From Polyangium sp. 15x6 (GTDB taxonomy: Bacteria > Myxococcota_A > Polyangia > Polyangiales > Polyangiaceae): 64,000 nt of DNA. Under the pieces are notes generated by a model. It had not been told where the DNA came from, did no database searches, and was given only the letters and a program-made list of their open reading frames with translations. The position numbers and the translations under genes are program-made. The stretch is taken from NCBI RefSeq assembly GCF_029960785.1, contig NZ_JASBQE010000030.1:60605-124604 (forward strand), read 5' to 3'. Shown here one piece after another: positions 8,646-17,295 of this stretch (positions are counted from its first letter, which is position 1; every line of letters starts with the position of its first letter).

Positions 8646-9002
8646 TCAAGGCAACCGCGTGAGCTCCACGGTCACGGGGACGCTCGCGCCGCAGGCGCAG
8701 CAGGTGTCCTTCTCGGGCTCGGGCAATACGGCCGAGGCCGTCTTTGACGTATACCCCATCGCGGAGACCTCGACGGTATGGGCACCCGGAGCGACGTTGC
8801 AGATGCGCTCCGAGACGCTGAGGTCGCAGGACGTGGTCCCCGTCTTCACCTCGACCCCTGCGGCGATCGCCTGTTTCGTGCTGGCATCGACGACGGTGAC
8901 GTGAATGCCGGGCAGCATGCACTGGCAATCGGGGCACCGGGTACAGCCCGCGAGGGCGAGCAGGGCGGCGAGGGCGGACGAAGCGAGGAGGGGGCGAAGC
9001 AT
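8646..9002 (-). CDS. Small Cys-rich lipoprotein with carboxypeptidase-regulatory/PEGA-like fold (copy 2)
   Basis: A 118-residue paralogue of 8257-8616, with the same signal layout (LLALAGC, Cys20), the same strand pattern (IHVTVVDASTKQAIAAGVEV, GAHTVEVSAMGYTSKTASAV), the same C-terminal CCACG cluster and the same final VELTRLP/VELTQMP motif. The ATG at 9002 was chosen because it aligns with the paralogue; an ATG three codons upstream (9011) is possible. The role is unknown, but it is likely anchored in the periplasm or outer membrane. Confidence 0.75.
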   Translation of the reverse strand: MLRPLLASSALAALLALAGCTRCPDCQCMLPGIHVTVVDASTKQAIAAGVEVKTGTTSCDLSVSERICNVAPGAHTVEVSAMGYTSKTASAVLPEPEKDTCCACGASVPVTVELTRLP

Positions 9003-9078
9003 GGGGGGCATGCTACCATACACCGCCGCAAAGCGACGCGGATGACAGCGCCGCCCGCGCCGTGTTACCCCTCTGGGC

Positions 9079-9270
9079 ATGGGAGAACCCACGTATCACA
9101 GGTTCGAGTGCACGACCCCGAAGTGTTATTTCACGTTCGAGGAATACTTCGGCCACCCCGAGTACAACATCCCCCCTCGGACGTTGTTCGCGAAGCTCCC
9201 TGATACCTGGGTTTGCCCGAAGTGCGGGGGGCCGAAGAGCAAGTTCCAGCTCTGGTCGCAATACGTCTGA
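9079..9270 (+). CDS. Rubredoxin-like small metal-binding protein with C-x4-C first knuckle
   Basis: A 63-residue protein whose overall layout matches rubredoxin: an N-terminal Cys pair followed by an aromatic run (YFTFEEYFG), PPRTLFAKLPDTWVCPKCGG, then KSKF. Iron in rubredoxins is held by two C-x2-C knuckles. Here the second is normal (Cys46/Cys49), but the first is Cys11-TTPK-Cys16, two residues longer. A mononuclear Fe or Zn site is inferred. It could be an electron carrier or a structural zinc ribbon. Confidence 0.65.
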   Translation: MGEPTYHRFECTTPKCYFTFEEYFGHPEYNIPPRTLFAKLPDTWVCPKCGGPKSKFQLWSQYV

Positions 9271-9301
9271 TCGAGGGGGAAAGCCGCGCCGTCGCTCCCG
9301 C

Positions 9302-9531
9302 GAGCCTCCGGCGGTCACCCACCGACCTCCTCCCGGCTCGCGCGAGCCTCCCGGCGGTCGGCCATCGACCTCCGGAGGTTGGCTTGATCTCAAAGTCGGT
9401 CGCCCACCGACCTCCTCCCGGCTCGCGTGAGCCTCCCGGCGGTCGGCCATCGACCTCCGGAGGTTGGCTTGATCTCAAAGTCGGTCGCCCACCGACCTCC
9501 TCCCGGCTCGCGTGAGCCTCCCGGCGGTCGT
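9302..9531. repeat. 85-bp tandem direct repeat, about 2.5 copies
   Basis: Unit 1 (9321-9405) and unit 2 (9406-9490) are nearly identical, and a partial third begins at 9491. The shared phrase ACCGACCTCCTCCCGGCTCG starts at 9321, 9406 and 9491. A truncated, diverged copy precedes at 9302. Each full unit holds the palindrome CCTCCGGAGG and, across unit junctions, GTCGGT-CGCCC-ACCGAC, which can form a short hairpin. The unit is not a multiple of three and is not coding. Confidence 0.85.
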
Positions 9532-9931
9532 GCAACCGGAATCTTGGGTGACACTTCAGACCGGGACCTCGGGTGACACTTCTTCGCTTCTCGAGAGGTC
9601 GACCCATCACCTCGGGTGGCGCAACCCGGGGGCTCCGGCGCGGAGCTCGTGGACGTGGTCACCGAGGTGGTCGAGCAAGTCCCTGGTGGTGGTCGACGAG
9701 CGTCCGGGTGTTCCGAGGGGAGCAGCCGGGGTGCCACCGGGAGGTGGGCCTCAGCAACTCCAGCCGGCCAACCCCATGCCATCAGCGCCGATCCCCTTGG
9801 TCGCCAGGGCCAGCCGGTCCTCTTTGCGCCGCGTTTGCGAGCCGTCGTCCATGCTTTGATGCAAGGTTGCCTTGCCGCAGGCCCATCGAGAAGGGTAGGG
9901 TCACTCTCAGCTACGAGACCTGGAGTCGGCC
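9532..9931. other. Non-coding accessory stretch, possible mobile-element scar
   Basis: The 12-bp phrase GGGTGACACTTC occurs twice (9546-9557 and 9571-9582) directly after the 85-bp repeats. Iterated short repeats like this resemble transposase-binding ends. The rest carries only broken frames on both strands. A ~40-residue minus-strand segment near 9770-9890 (LHQSMDDGSQTRRKEDRLAL) looks protein-like but has no intact gene. A decayed insertion sequence is inferred, not shown. Confidence 0.35.
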
Positions 9932-10159
9932 ATGGGTGAAGCAGCCAAGGTGCGGTTGGAGATGGACCTCGAACTGCAAGGAGAGATGGCACAGCTGCGT
10001 CTGCCCGAGGGTGTCGACCGGCGTCTGCAAGCGCTCCTGGACAAGCAGGATCGAGGCGAGCCGTTGACAGAAGATGAGCAGGTCGAGGCGGAAGGGCTGG
10101 TCGAGCTAGCCGATCTGTTGAGCTTGCTGCGACTGCGGGCTTCGCGGGCGGTGGGATGA
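9932..10159 (+). CDS. Small acidic helical protein coupled to HNH nuclease
   Basis: A 75-residue protein rich in Leu, Glu, Asp and Arg, predicted all-helical (LEMDLELQGEMAQLRLPEGV, LTEDEQVEAEGLVELADLL). The stop overlaps the start of the HNH gene by ATGA, so translation is probably coupled. A role as partner, inhibitor or regulator of the nuclease is inferred from this arrangement only. No DNA-binding motif was recognised. Confidence 0.7.
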   Translation: MGEAAKVRLEMDLELQGEMAQLRLPEGVDRRLQALLDKQDRGEPLTEDEQVEAEGLVELADLLSLLRLRASRAVG

Positions 10160-10578
10160 GCCGCGAGCACGTTCCGGTCTCGGTGCAACGCCGTGTCCGT
10201 GAGCGCGCGCGGAACCGATGCGAATATTGCCGGATCTCCCAGGAGAGTCAGGAAGCGACGTTCCACGTCGATCACGTGCAGCCGCGACGGGATGGAGGTC
10301 CGACCGCGCTCGACAACCTGGCGCTCGCCTGCGTATCTTGCTCGCTGCGCAAGGGAGCGCGAACATCGGCCGTGGAGCCGCTCACGAGCGCGTCCGTCCC
10401 GCTGTATGATCCTAGATCTTCGCATTGGGAAGATCATTTCTGCTTTGATAGCGAGCTGGTTATCCAAGGAAAGACGGCCATTGGGCGGGCGACCGTGGAG
10501 CTTCTCCGGATGAACCGTCCGCTCGCCATGGCGATTCGCCAAGAGGAAGCATTGCGTGGGCGCTACCCCGGCTTGTGA
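10156..10578 (+). CDS. HNH endonuclease
   Basis: A 140-residue protein with a complete beta-beta-alpha-metal nuclease core. A zinc knuckle is formed by Cys22-x2-Cys25 and Cys59-x2-Cys62. The catalytic region FHVDHVQPRRDGG contains the Asp-His pair at residues 39-40, and the ALDNLALACVSC segment has the conserved Asn54. The C-terminal ~60 residues (HWEDHFCFDSELVIQGKTAI) are typical of small stand-alone HNH proteins in cyanobacteria and Myxococcota. Target is unknown. It overlaps the preceding 75-aa gene by 4 bp. Confidence 0.88.
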   Translation: MSREHVPVSVQRRVRERARNRCEYCRISQESQEATFHVDHVQPRRDGGPTALDNLALACVSCSLRKGARTSAVEPLTSASVPLYDPRSSHWEDHFCFDSELVIQGKTAIGRATVELLRMNRPLAMAIRQEEALRGRYPGL

Positions 10579-10656
10579 GGCTGGGAATGCGAGACCGTGC
10601 GTACTACATGCCGACCCGTCGGAGGGGGCAAGGCACACCGCCATGTCGGTCTGCGC

Positions 10657-11862
10657 TCAGCGTGTAGGAACCGGTGCGGCAACGTCGCGCGAGCGTAAAG
10701 AGAAGGATGGCGGCAACCATAGCCAATCACCCTTCATGAATGCCGCTGCGAGGATTCGCTTTTCAGTTACGCGAGCCCACGCAGCTCCGTCCGTCACGTC
10801 GAACATGGGAAGCGTATGGCACGTGAGTAGAAAAGCCTCCATCATGGCGCCAAGCAGTTCTCGCAACTCGTTAGGGGACACCTGATGCGCCCTCTCGCAA
10901 CCGGCAGACGCGCGCTCAAGATAGGCTGCCAGGTGACCTATTCGCGGGTTGCCTTCAGCGAGAGAGGCTGCACGGTGGACATCATCTGCAATTTGCTGGA
11001 CGAGGGCCCAGCGTTCCGCCGCATCGAGAGACTCAAGCCTTCGAGGCGGAGGTGAGTCCATCGGAGGCAAGATGGCTCGCTCAATTCCTTTGCCCAGGAT
11101 GCCCTCCAGTGCCTGCTGAGCGCTGTTTTCTGCGCCACCATCCGCCCATAGCTGGAGCCCAAGTCGCTTCAACCAGTCGCTCTTACCTGTTGGACTGAGC
11201 CGGACGGGTTTCGAACGCTGCACCGCCCAAAGAATAAAGTCGCAGGCTTGAATCCCGGGATGGTTGGGTGAGACCAGCTGAGCGTCGATTCTTGGAAACC
11301 TGGTAGGTAGGATAGGCATGTCCACAAGGGCGCCAAGCTGCATCTTGAGGCAGTAGTCGGGCCATTGGACCATGTGTGTCTGCTCGAAGCTTCCCTCTCG
11401 GCTTGCTACGAAGACGTGAATCGTCTCGAAGTCATCCTGGAGGGCGGTCATGACACTAAGGAGGGCAGTCAATCGGTGGAGCTTCGCGCCATCGTACTCG
11501 TTGCTGTCGTGCCTGTCGAAGAACCACCTCGTAGCTGAGAATTTGGCATGGACAGGAGCATCGACGATTGCACGACAAATCCAGGAGTGAGCATTCTTCG
11601 AGTCTTCTGAGGCGTGGAAGTATCCCCTGCCGAGCGTGGCCTCGTCTTGTGTATTTCCAACTGAATCAGGGTCTGCTTTCAGCTGGCCGAGTGCGCCGTC
11701 AATCAGACCTTGTTCGATCGGCTGCTCCGTAATCAGAGCACCCAACCAAAACGGCTGACCTGCTTCCGCGCCTGTGGCGTGAGGAGCTTGCGATTCGTCA
11801 ATGTAGACCCAAGCATCACCCATGGGGCGCCTCATGTGCCCTTCACAACGTCGCTCGGCCAC
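10657..11862 (-). CDS. DUF3800-like protein (RNase H-fold nuclease-like), probably horizontally acquired
   Basis: A 401-residue protein. Near the N-terminus, DAWVYIDESQA matches the DUF3800 opening strand with its acidic residues, and GIQACDFILWAVQR (about residue 210) matches the C-terminal Gln/Asp...Arg helix of that family. FHASEDSKNAHSWICRAI lies between. The C-terminal ~150 residues form an extra helical region with no recognised family. Base composition is visibly lower in G+C than neighbouring genes, suggesting transfer. The reading starts at a GTG at 11862; ATG codons at ~11835 and 11823 (MGDAWVYIDES) are plausible alternatives. DUF3800 proteins are often found near defence or mobile genes. 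Confidence 0.65.
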   Translation of the reverse strand: MAERRCEGHMRRPMGDAWVYIDESQAPHATGAEAGQPFWLGALITEQPIEQGLIDGALGQLKADPDSVGNTQDEATLGRGYFHASEDSKNAHSWICRAIVDAPVHAKFSATRWFFDRHDSNEYDGAKLHRLTALLSVMTALQDDFETIHVFVASREGSFEQTHMVQWPDYCLKMQLGALVDMPILPTRFPRIDAQLVSPNHPGIQACDFILWAVQRSKPVRLSPTGKSDWLKRLGLQLWADGGAENSAQQALEGILGKGIERAILPPMDSPPPRRLESLDAAERWALVQQIADDVHRAASLAEGNPRIGHLAAYLERASAGCERAHQVSPNELRELLGAMMEAFLLTCHTLPMFDVTDGAAWARVTEKRILAAAFMKGDWLWLPPSFSLRSRDVAAPVPTR

Positions 11863-11918
11863 TTCTCAAGTTACATCTTCGGTGGCACCGCGAGTGGAAC
11901 GTACAGGAACAACGTGCC

Positions 11919-12899
11919 TTAAAACCGCAATTCCTTCCGCAACTCCTCCCCGGGCAACTCCAGCTCCTTCACCGCCTCGGCCACGCGCGGATCCTCCTCC
12001 GTGCGGATGTGAATCAAGAACCGCACGTAAAGATCCCCCGGCTCTTTTCCTTTTCGCGCAACGCCTTTTCCTTTCAGCCGGAGCACCTGCCCGCTCTGCG
12101 TGTGCGCCGGGACCTTCAACGTCACCTCGCCGTCCGGCGTCGGGACCTTGATCTTCCCGCCGAAATACGCCTCCCCGATGCTCACCGGCACGTCGAGGCG
12201 CAGGTCGTCGCCCTCGCGCTTGAACAAGGGGTGCGGCGTCACGTGGATCGTCAAAAGCAAATCCCCGGCAGGTCCGCCGCCCATTCCAGGCGCGCCCTGC
12301 CCAGGGACTCGAATGCGGCTGCCTTCGTTCGCGCCCGCAGGAATGCGCACCGTCATCGGCTCCTCGCCCTCGCGCTGGAGCTGCACCGTCGTGCCCTTCA
12401 CCGCCGACACGAAATCGATCGTCACCTCGCTCTCGACGTCCTGCCCCCTCCGCGCCCGCACGCCCCCGCCGCCGCGCACCCCGCCGCGGCCCCGCCCGAA
12501 GAGATCGCCGATGTTGCCGAAGAGGTCGCCGAAATCGCCGGACGCGCCGCCGCCTCCGCCCCCGCCGAAGATCTCCTCGACGTTGAACGGAACGCCGCCG
12601 GCCCCGCCGGGCGCGCCGGCTCGGCCACGACCTCCGCCGTACTGGCGCACGAAGCGCGCTCGGTCCGCGTCGAAGCCCTGCTGCAGGCTCTCCTCGCCGA
12701 ACTCGTCGTAGAGCGCTCGCTTCTGCTTGTCCGACAGGACCTCGTGGGCGTGGTTGATTTCCTTGAACTTCGCCTCGTTCGCCTTTCCAGGCGCCTTGTC
12801 CGGGTGGTACTGGACGGCGAGCTTGCGGAAAGCTTTCTTGATGGTGTCTTCGTCTGCGTCCCGGGCGACGCCGAGCACGGAGTAAAGGTCGCGAGCCAT
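11919..12899 (-). CDS. DnaJ-type co-chaperone without zinc finger (CbpA-like)
   Basis: A 326-residue Hsp40. The J domain spans residues 1-70 with the HPD tripeptide in [13 protein letters not shown], which stimulates DnaK ATPase. A Gly-rich/Gly-Phe region follows (residues ~85-150, with repeats such as [15 protein letters not shown]). Two C-terminal substrate-binding beta domains then include [17 protein letters not shown] and [20 protein letters not shown]. There is no CxxCxGxG zinc domain, so it is the CbpA/type II form. The ATG at 12899 begins the J domain exactly; a longer upstream extension was rejected. Confidence 0.92.
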   Translation of the reverse strand: MARDLYSVLGVARDADEDTIKKAFRKLAVQYHPDKAPGKANEAKFKEINHAHEVLSDKQKRALYDEFGEESLQQGFDADRARFVRQYGGGRGRAGAPGGAGGVPFNVEEIFGGGGGGGASGDFGDLFGNIGDLFGRGRGGVRGGGGVRARRGQDVESEVTIDFVSAVKGTTVQLQREGEEPMTVRIPAGANEGSRIRVPGQGAPGMGGGPAGDLLLTIHVTPHPLFKREGDDLRLDVPVSIGEAYFGGKIKVPTPDGEVTLKVPAHTQSGQVLRLKGKGVARKGKEPGDLYVRFLIHIRTEEDPRVAEAVKELELPGEELRKELRF

Positions 12900-13052
12900 G
12901 GGCCGGGGAAGGGTAATTCCCGGATCTGGCCACGTCACGGGGGGAGGCGATCGAACGACCTCATCTGGAGGCGCTTCGCCGGGGCGCTGCCCCGGACCCC
13001 GCGGGGGCTGTTCGCCCCTCGACCCGAACCAGGGCAAGCCCTGGACTCGGGG

Positions 13053-13083
13053 TCGATGAACTGCGCGATGCGCAGTTCATCGA
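13053..13083. repeat. Perfect 14-bp-stem hairpin, arm A
   Basis: TCGATGAACTGCGC, a GAT loop, and its exact complement. It matches the hairpin at 13171-13201 except at two stem positions, each compensated on the other side. Confidence 0.85.
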
Positions 13084-13170
13084 ACAGGCCGAGTCAAGAC
13101 CGGCGACGATCCTGCCAACCGAAACAGCCGCGCTGCCCTTTCGACGGGCAACGCGGTCCAACGGGCCCGT

Positions 13171-13201
13171 TGGAAGAACTGCGCGGAGCGCAGTTCTTCC
13201 A
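13171..13201. repeat. Perfect 14-bp-stem hairpin, arm B
   Basis: TGGAAGAACTGCGC, a GGA loop, and its exact complement. Compared with 13053-13083, stem positions 2 (C/G) and 5 (T/A) differ, and both differences preserve pairing. Confidence 0.85.
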
Positions 13202-13309
13202 CCCTCGGTCCAGGCCGTGCCTGGTCCGGGTCGAGGGGCGGATAGCCCCCGCGGGGCCCGGGGCAGCGCCCCGGCGCGGCGGCCCCAGCCCAAGAAGAGG
13301 GAGTCGTTC

Positions 13310-14893
<1,584 letters not shown>

Positions 14894-14991
14894 CGTCTAC
14901 CAGCACGGTCCACGCCTGTCACGAGGGGGAAGGCGGAGCCTCGTGTCCTTGAAGGGCCGGCATGGGATGCGCATGGTAAGGCGGTCCCGTC

Positions 14992-15810
14992 ATGTTGCCC
15001 CTTCGAGACCGCCTGCCGGCTCGGCGCACGCCCTACGTCAACTGGCTGATCATCGTCGTGAACATCTGCGTCTTCGTGTGGACGAAGATGCTGATCACGG
15101 GGGCCGGCCCCCGCGGGACCGAGGCGAGGGCCTACGAGCTGCTCATGGAGCACGGCCTCGTGCCCGCGCGCCTCGTGCACGAGCCGCTCGCCGCCCTGCC
15201 GACGATGTTCTCGAGCATGTTCATGCACGACCCGTCCGGGTGGGCGCACCTCGGCGGCAACATGCTCTACCTCTGGATCTTCGGCGACAACGTCGAGGAC
15301 GCCATGGGGAGCCGCAGGTACGCGCTCTTCTACGTCCTCTGCGGCATGGCCGCGGCCCTCGCGCAGGTGGTCGTGAACCCCTCGTCGGTCGTGCCCATGG
15401 TGGGCGCCTCGGGCGCGATCTCGGGCGTGCTCGCGGCGTACGGGTCGCTCTACCCGCGTTCGCCGATCACGGTGCTGAACCCGATCCTCCCGCTCTGGCT
15501 CTTCTTCGGGATCTTCTTCGAGCTCCCGGCCTGGGTCATCATCCTCGAGTACTTCGTGGTGAACCTCTTCAGCGGGCTCGGCTCGCTCGGCGGCACGGGC
15601 GGCGGGGTCGCGTTCTTCGCCCACCTCGGCGGGTTCGTCGCGGGCGCGCTGCTCGTCCGCGTGTTCATACGCGACAAAACCCCCCGCGAGCACGACCGCT
15701 GGAACCGGTTCCGCCCGCCCGCCCCGAAGCCGAAATCCCCCTACGGCTCGCCCTACGGCGCCCCGCCGCCGCCGCGACGGCCTTCGGGCCGGGACCCGTG
15801 GGGCTGGTGA
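14992..15810 (+). CDS. Rhomboid-family intramembrane serine protease
   Basis: A 272-residue protein with about six to seven membrane segments. The active-site Ser is in MVGASGAISGVLAAYGSLYP (about residue 140) and the His in FFAHLGGFVAGAL (about residue 211). The oxyanion/loop region FMHDPSGWAHLGGNMLYLWI has the conserved His and Asn. The C-terminal tail is cytosolic and Pro-rich. Rhomboids cut transmembrane substrates; the substrate here is unknown. This protein is of the simple bacterial form without extra domains. Confidence 0.92.
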   Translation: MLPLRDRLPARRTPYVNWLIIVVNICVFVWTKMLITGAGPRGTEARAYELLMEHGLVPARLVHEPLAALPTMFSSMFMHDPSGWAHLGGNMLYLWIFGDNVEDAMGSRRYALFYVLCGMAAALAQVVVNPSSVVPMVGASGAISGVLAAYGSLYPRSPITVLNPILPLWLFFGIFFELPAWVIILEYFVVNLFSGLGSLGGTGGGVAFFAHLGGFVAGALLVRVFIRDKTPREHDRWNRFRPPAPKPKSPYGSPYGAPPPPRRPSGRDPWGW

Positions 15811-15899
15811 GAAACGGACTACGCAGTCTGTCACAGCATGGTCAGGTCGTCGGTTTCCGCCGGAGACGCTCCCTTGGGCGTGTTAGGTTCGCCCGCGCG

Positions 15900-16430
15900 A
15901 TGGGAATGCCCTTTCGTCGCCCCCGAGCGCTCTTGCTCGGCCTCTGCCTCGCGCTCTTCGGGATCGGCGCGTGCGGGGCGCCGAGCTTCACGGGCTCGGT
16001 CTACCGAGGGCGCGGCTACGCGTTCCGCGTGCCGACGCCGCCCTCGACGTGGAAACGGATCGAGCTCGACGGCGAGGCGCTCGCGTTCGAGGACTCGGCG
16101 AACGACGCGATGATCGCGGCGTCGGGCCGTTGCAAGGTGGACGGCGAGGACGTGCCGCTGCGCTCGCTCGTGCAGCACCTGTTCTTGCAGTTCACGGAGC
16201 GCGAGATCGAGGTCGAGGAGGTCGTGCCGTTCGACGGGCGCGAGGCGCTCCACACGGTGGTGACGGCGAAGCTCGACGGCGTGCCGCGGCAGTTCGACGT
16301 GTGGGTGCTGAAGAAGGACGGCTGCGTCTACGACCTCTACTGCATCGCGGACCCTGCGGGCTTCCCGGCCGCGGTCGGGCCGTTCCGGGAGTTCGTCAAA
16401 GGGTTCGCGACGGTGCCGGCCGATGAGTAG
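15900..16430 (+). CDS. Hypothetical lipoprotein upstream of mlaE
   Basis: A 176-residue protein with a lipoprotein signal ending in LFGIGAC (Cys25, or Cys23 if the second ATG is used). The mature domain alternates strands and helices (RGYAFRVPTPPSTWKRIELD, REALHTVVTAKLDGVPRQFD) and ends in FREFVKGFATVPADE. No family was recognised. It overlaps the MlaE-type gene by 8 bp, so the two are translationally linked, and a role in the same lipid-transport process is inferred from that. Confidence 0.75.
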   Translation: MGMPFRRPRALLLGLCLALFGIGACGAPSFTGSVYRGRGYAFRVPTPPSTWKRIELDGEALAFEDSANDAMIAASGRCKVDGEDVPLRSLVQHLFLQFTEREIEVEEVVPFDGREALHTVVTAKLDGVPRQFDVWVLKKDGCVYDLYCIADPAGFPAAVGPFREFVKGFATVPADE

Positions 16431-17271
16431 CCAGACCGCGGGCGTGGAGTCGCAGAAGCCGTCGAAGAAGCTGCCGGGGCTGCCGCCGGAGCCGCCGTTC
16501 TACGAGCGGCTCGCGCAGCGGGGGATGAACTTCCTCGTGCACCTCGGGCAGCTCGGGCGGATGACGCGCGAGACGTTCGCGGCGATGTTCCAGAGACCGT
16601 TCGAGTTCCAATCGACGATGCACCAGATGGAGCAGCTCGGCATCCGATCGCTCGGGATCGCGTGCGCGACGGCGCTCTTCACGGGCATGGTCATGGCGGT
16701 GCAGTTCGCCTTCGGCCTGCAGAAGTTCGGCGGCATGGAGTACACGGGCCGCGTGATCGGCCTGTCGTTCTCGCGCGAGCTCGCGCCGACGCTGACGGCG
16801 GTGATCGTGGGAGGTCGGATCGGATCGGGCATCGCGGCCGAGGTGGGCTCGATGGCCGTGACGGAACAGATCGACGCGATCCGCGCGCTCGGGGCGGACC
16901 CGATGAAGAAGCTCGTGGTGCCGCGGCTGATCTCCTGCGTGATCGTGATGCCGGTGCTCGGTGCGCTGGCGCTCGTGATCGGTTTTTCGGGCGCGATGAT
17001 CATCTGCGACTGGCAGTTCGGGATCCCGTGGGGGTTCTTCCTGCGCTCCGCGCTCGGCTCGATGAACTTCCGCGACTTCTGGATGGGGCTCATGAAGTGC
17101 CCGTTCTTCGGGGCGATCATCGCGCTCGTGGGCTGTCACTTCGGCATGATCACGCGCGGCGGTACCGAGGGCGTGGGGCAGTCGACGACGCGGGCCGTGG
17201 TGGGCGTTTCGATCTCGATCCTCGTGGCGGACTTCGTCCTTACGAAGCTAGGGTTCATCATTTTCGGCTGA
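16423..17271 (+). CDS. mlaE: MlaE/YrbE-family ABC transporter permease
   Basis: A 282-residue permease of the MCE-type phospholipid/lipid transport system. After a ~60-residue N-terminal region comes the interfacial helix and TM1 (GIACATALFTGMVMAVQFAF). The conserved cytoplasmic loop follows: SRELAPTLTAVIVGGRIGSG, EVGSMAVTEQIDAIRALGAD, then PRLISCVIVMPVLGALA. The C-terminal TM region contains CHFGMITRGGTEGVGQSTTR. The partner ATPase (MlaF) and MCE protein (MlaD) are not adjacent, so they must be encoded elsewhere if the system is complete. Confidence 0.92.
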   Translation: MSSQTAGVESQKPSKKLPGLPPEPPFYERLAQRGMNFLVHLGQLGRMTRETFAAMFQRPFEFQSTMHQMEQLGIRSLGIACATALFTGMVMAVQFAFGLQKFGGMEYTGRVIGLSFSRELAPTLTAVIVGGRIGSGIAAEVGSMAVTEQIDAIRALGADPMKKLVVPRLISCVIVMPVLGALALVIGFSGAMIICDWQFGIPWGFFLRSALGSMNFRDFWMGLMKCPFFGAIIALVGCHFGMITRGGTEGVGQSTTRAVVGVSISILVADFVLTKLGFIIFG

Positions 17272-17295
17272 GAACCCCTTTGACTGCCGGGCGCG

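Larger units (their letters stand above)
12978..13275. repeat. Long inverted repeat with conserved multi-hairpin arms
   Basis: Arm A (12978-13083) and arm B (13171-13275) are homologous in opposite orientation. Each holds, in mirror order, a G/C hairpin (12979-12995; 13258-13274), the palindrome CCCCGCGGGG (12997-13006; 13247-13256), a CCAGGC-type hairpin (13029-13044; 13210-13224) and a 14-bp-stem hairpin with triloop. Between the arms lies a 16-bp perfect palindrome CCAACGGGCCCGTTGG (13158-13173). It fills the gap between cysS and the dnaJ-like gene. No open frame here is credible. Confidence 0.85.

Noticed and set aside
9302..9531. Tandem repeats as a CRISPR array
   Set aside because: Units are directly contiguous at 85 bp with no unique spacers, and no cas genes are nearby.
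12900..13309. Short plus- and minus-strand frames inside the inverted repeat
   Set aside because: They follow the palindromic structure, change frame between arms and have no protein character.
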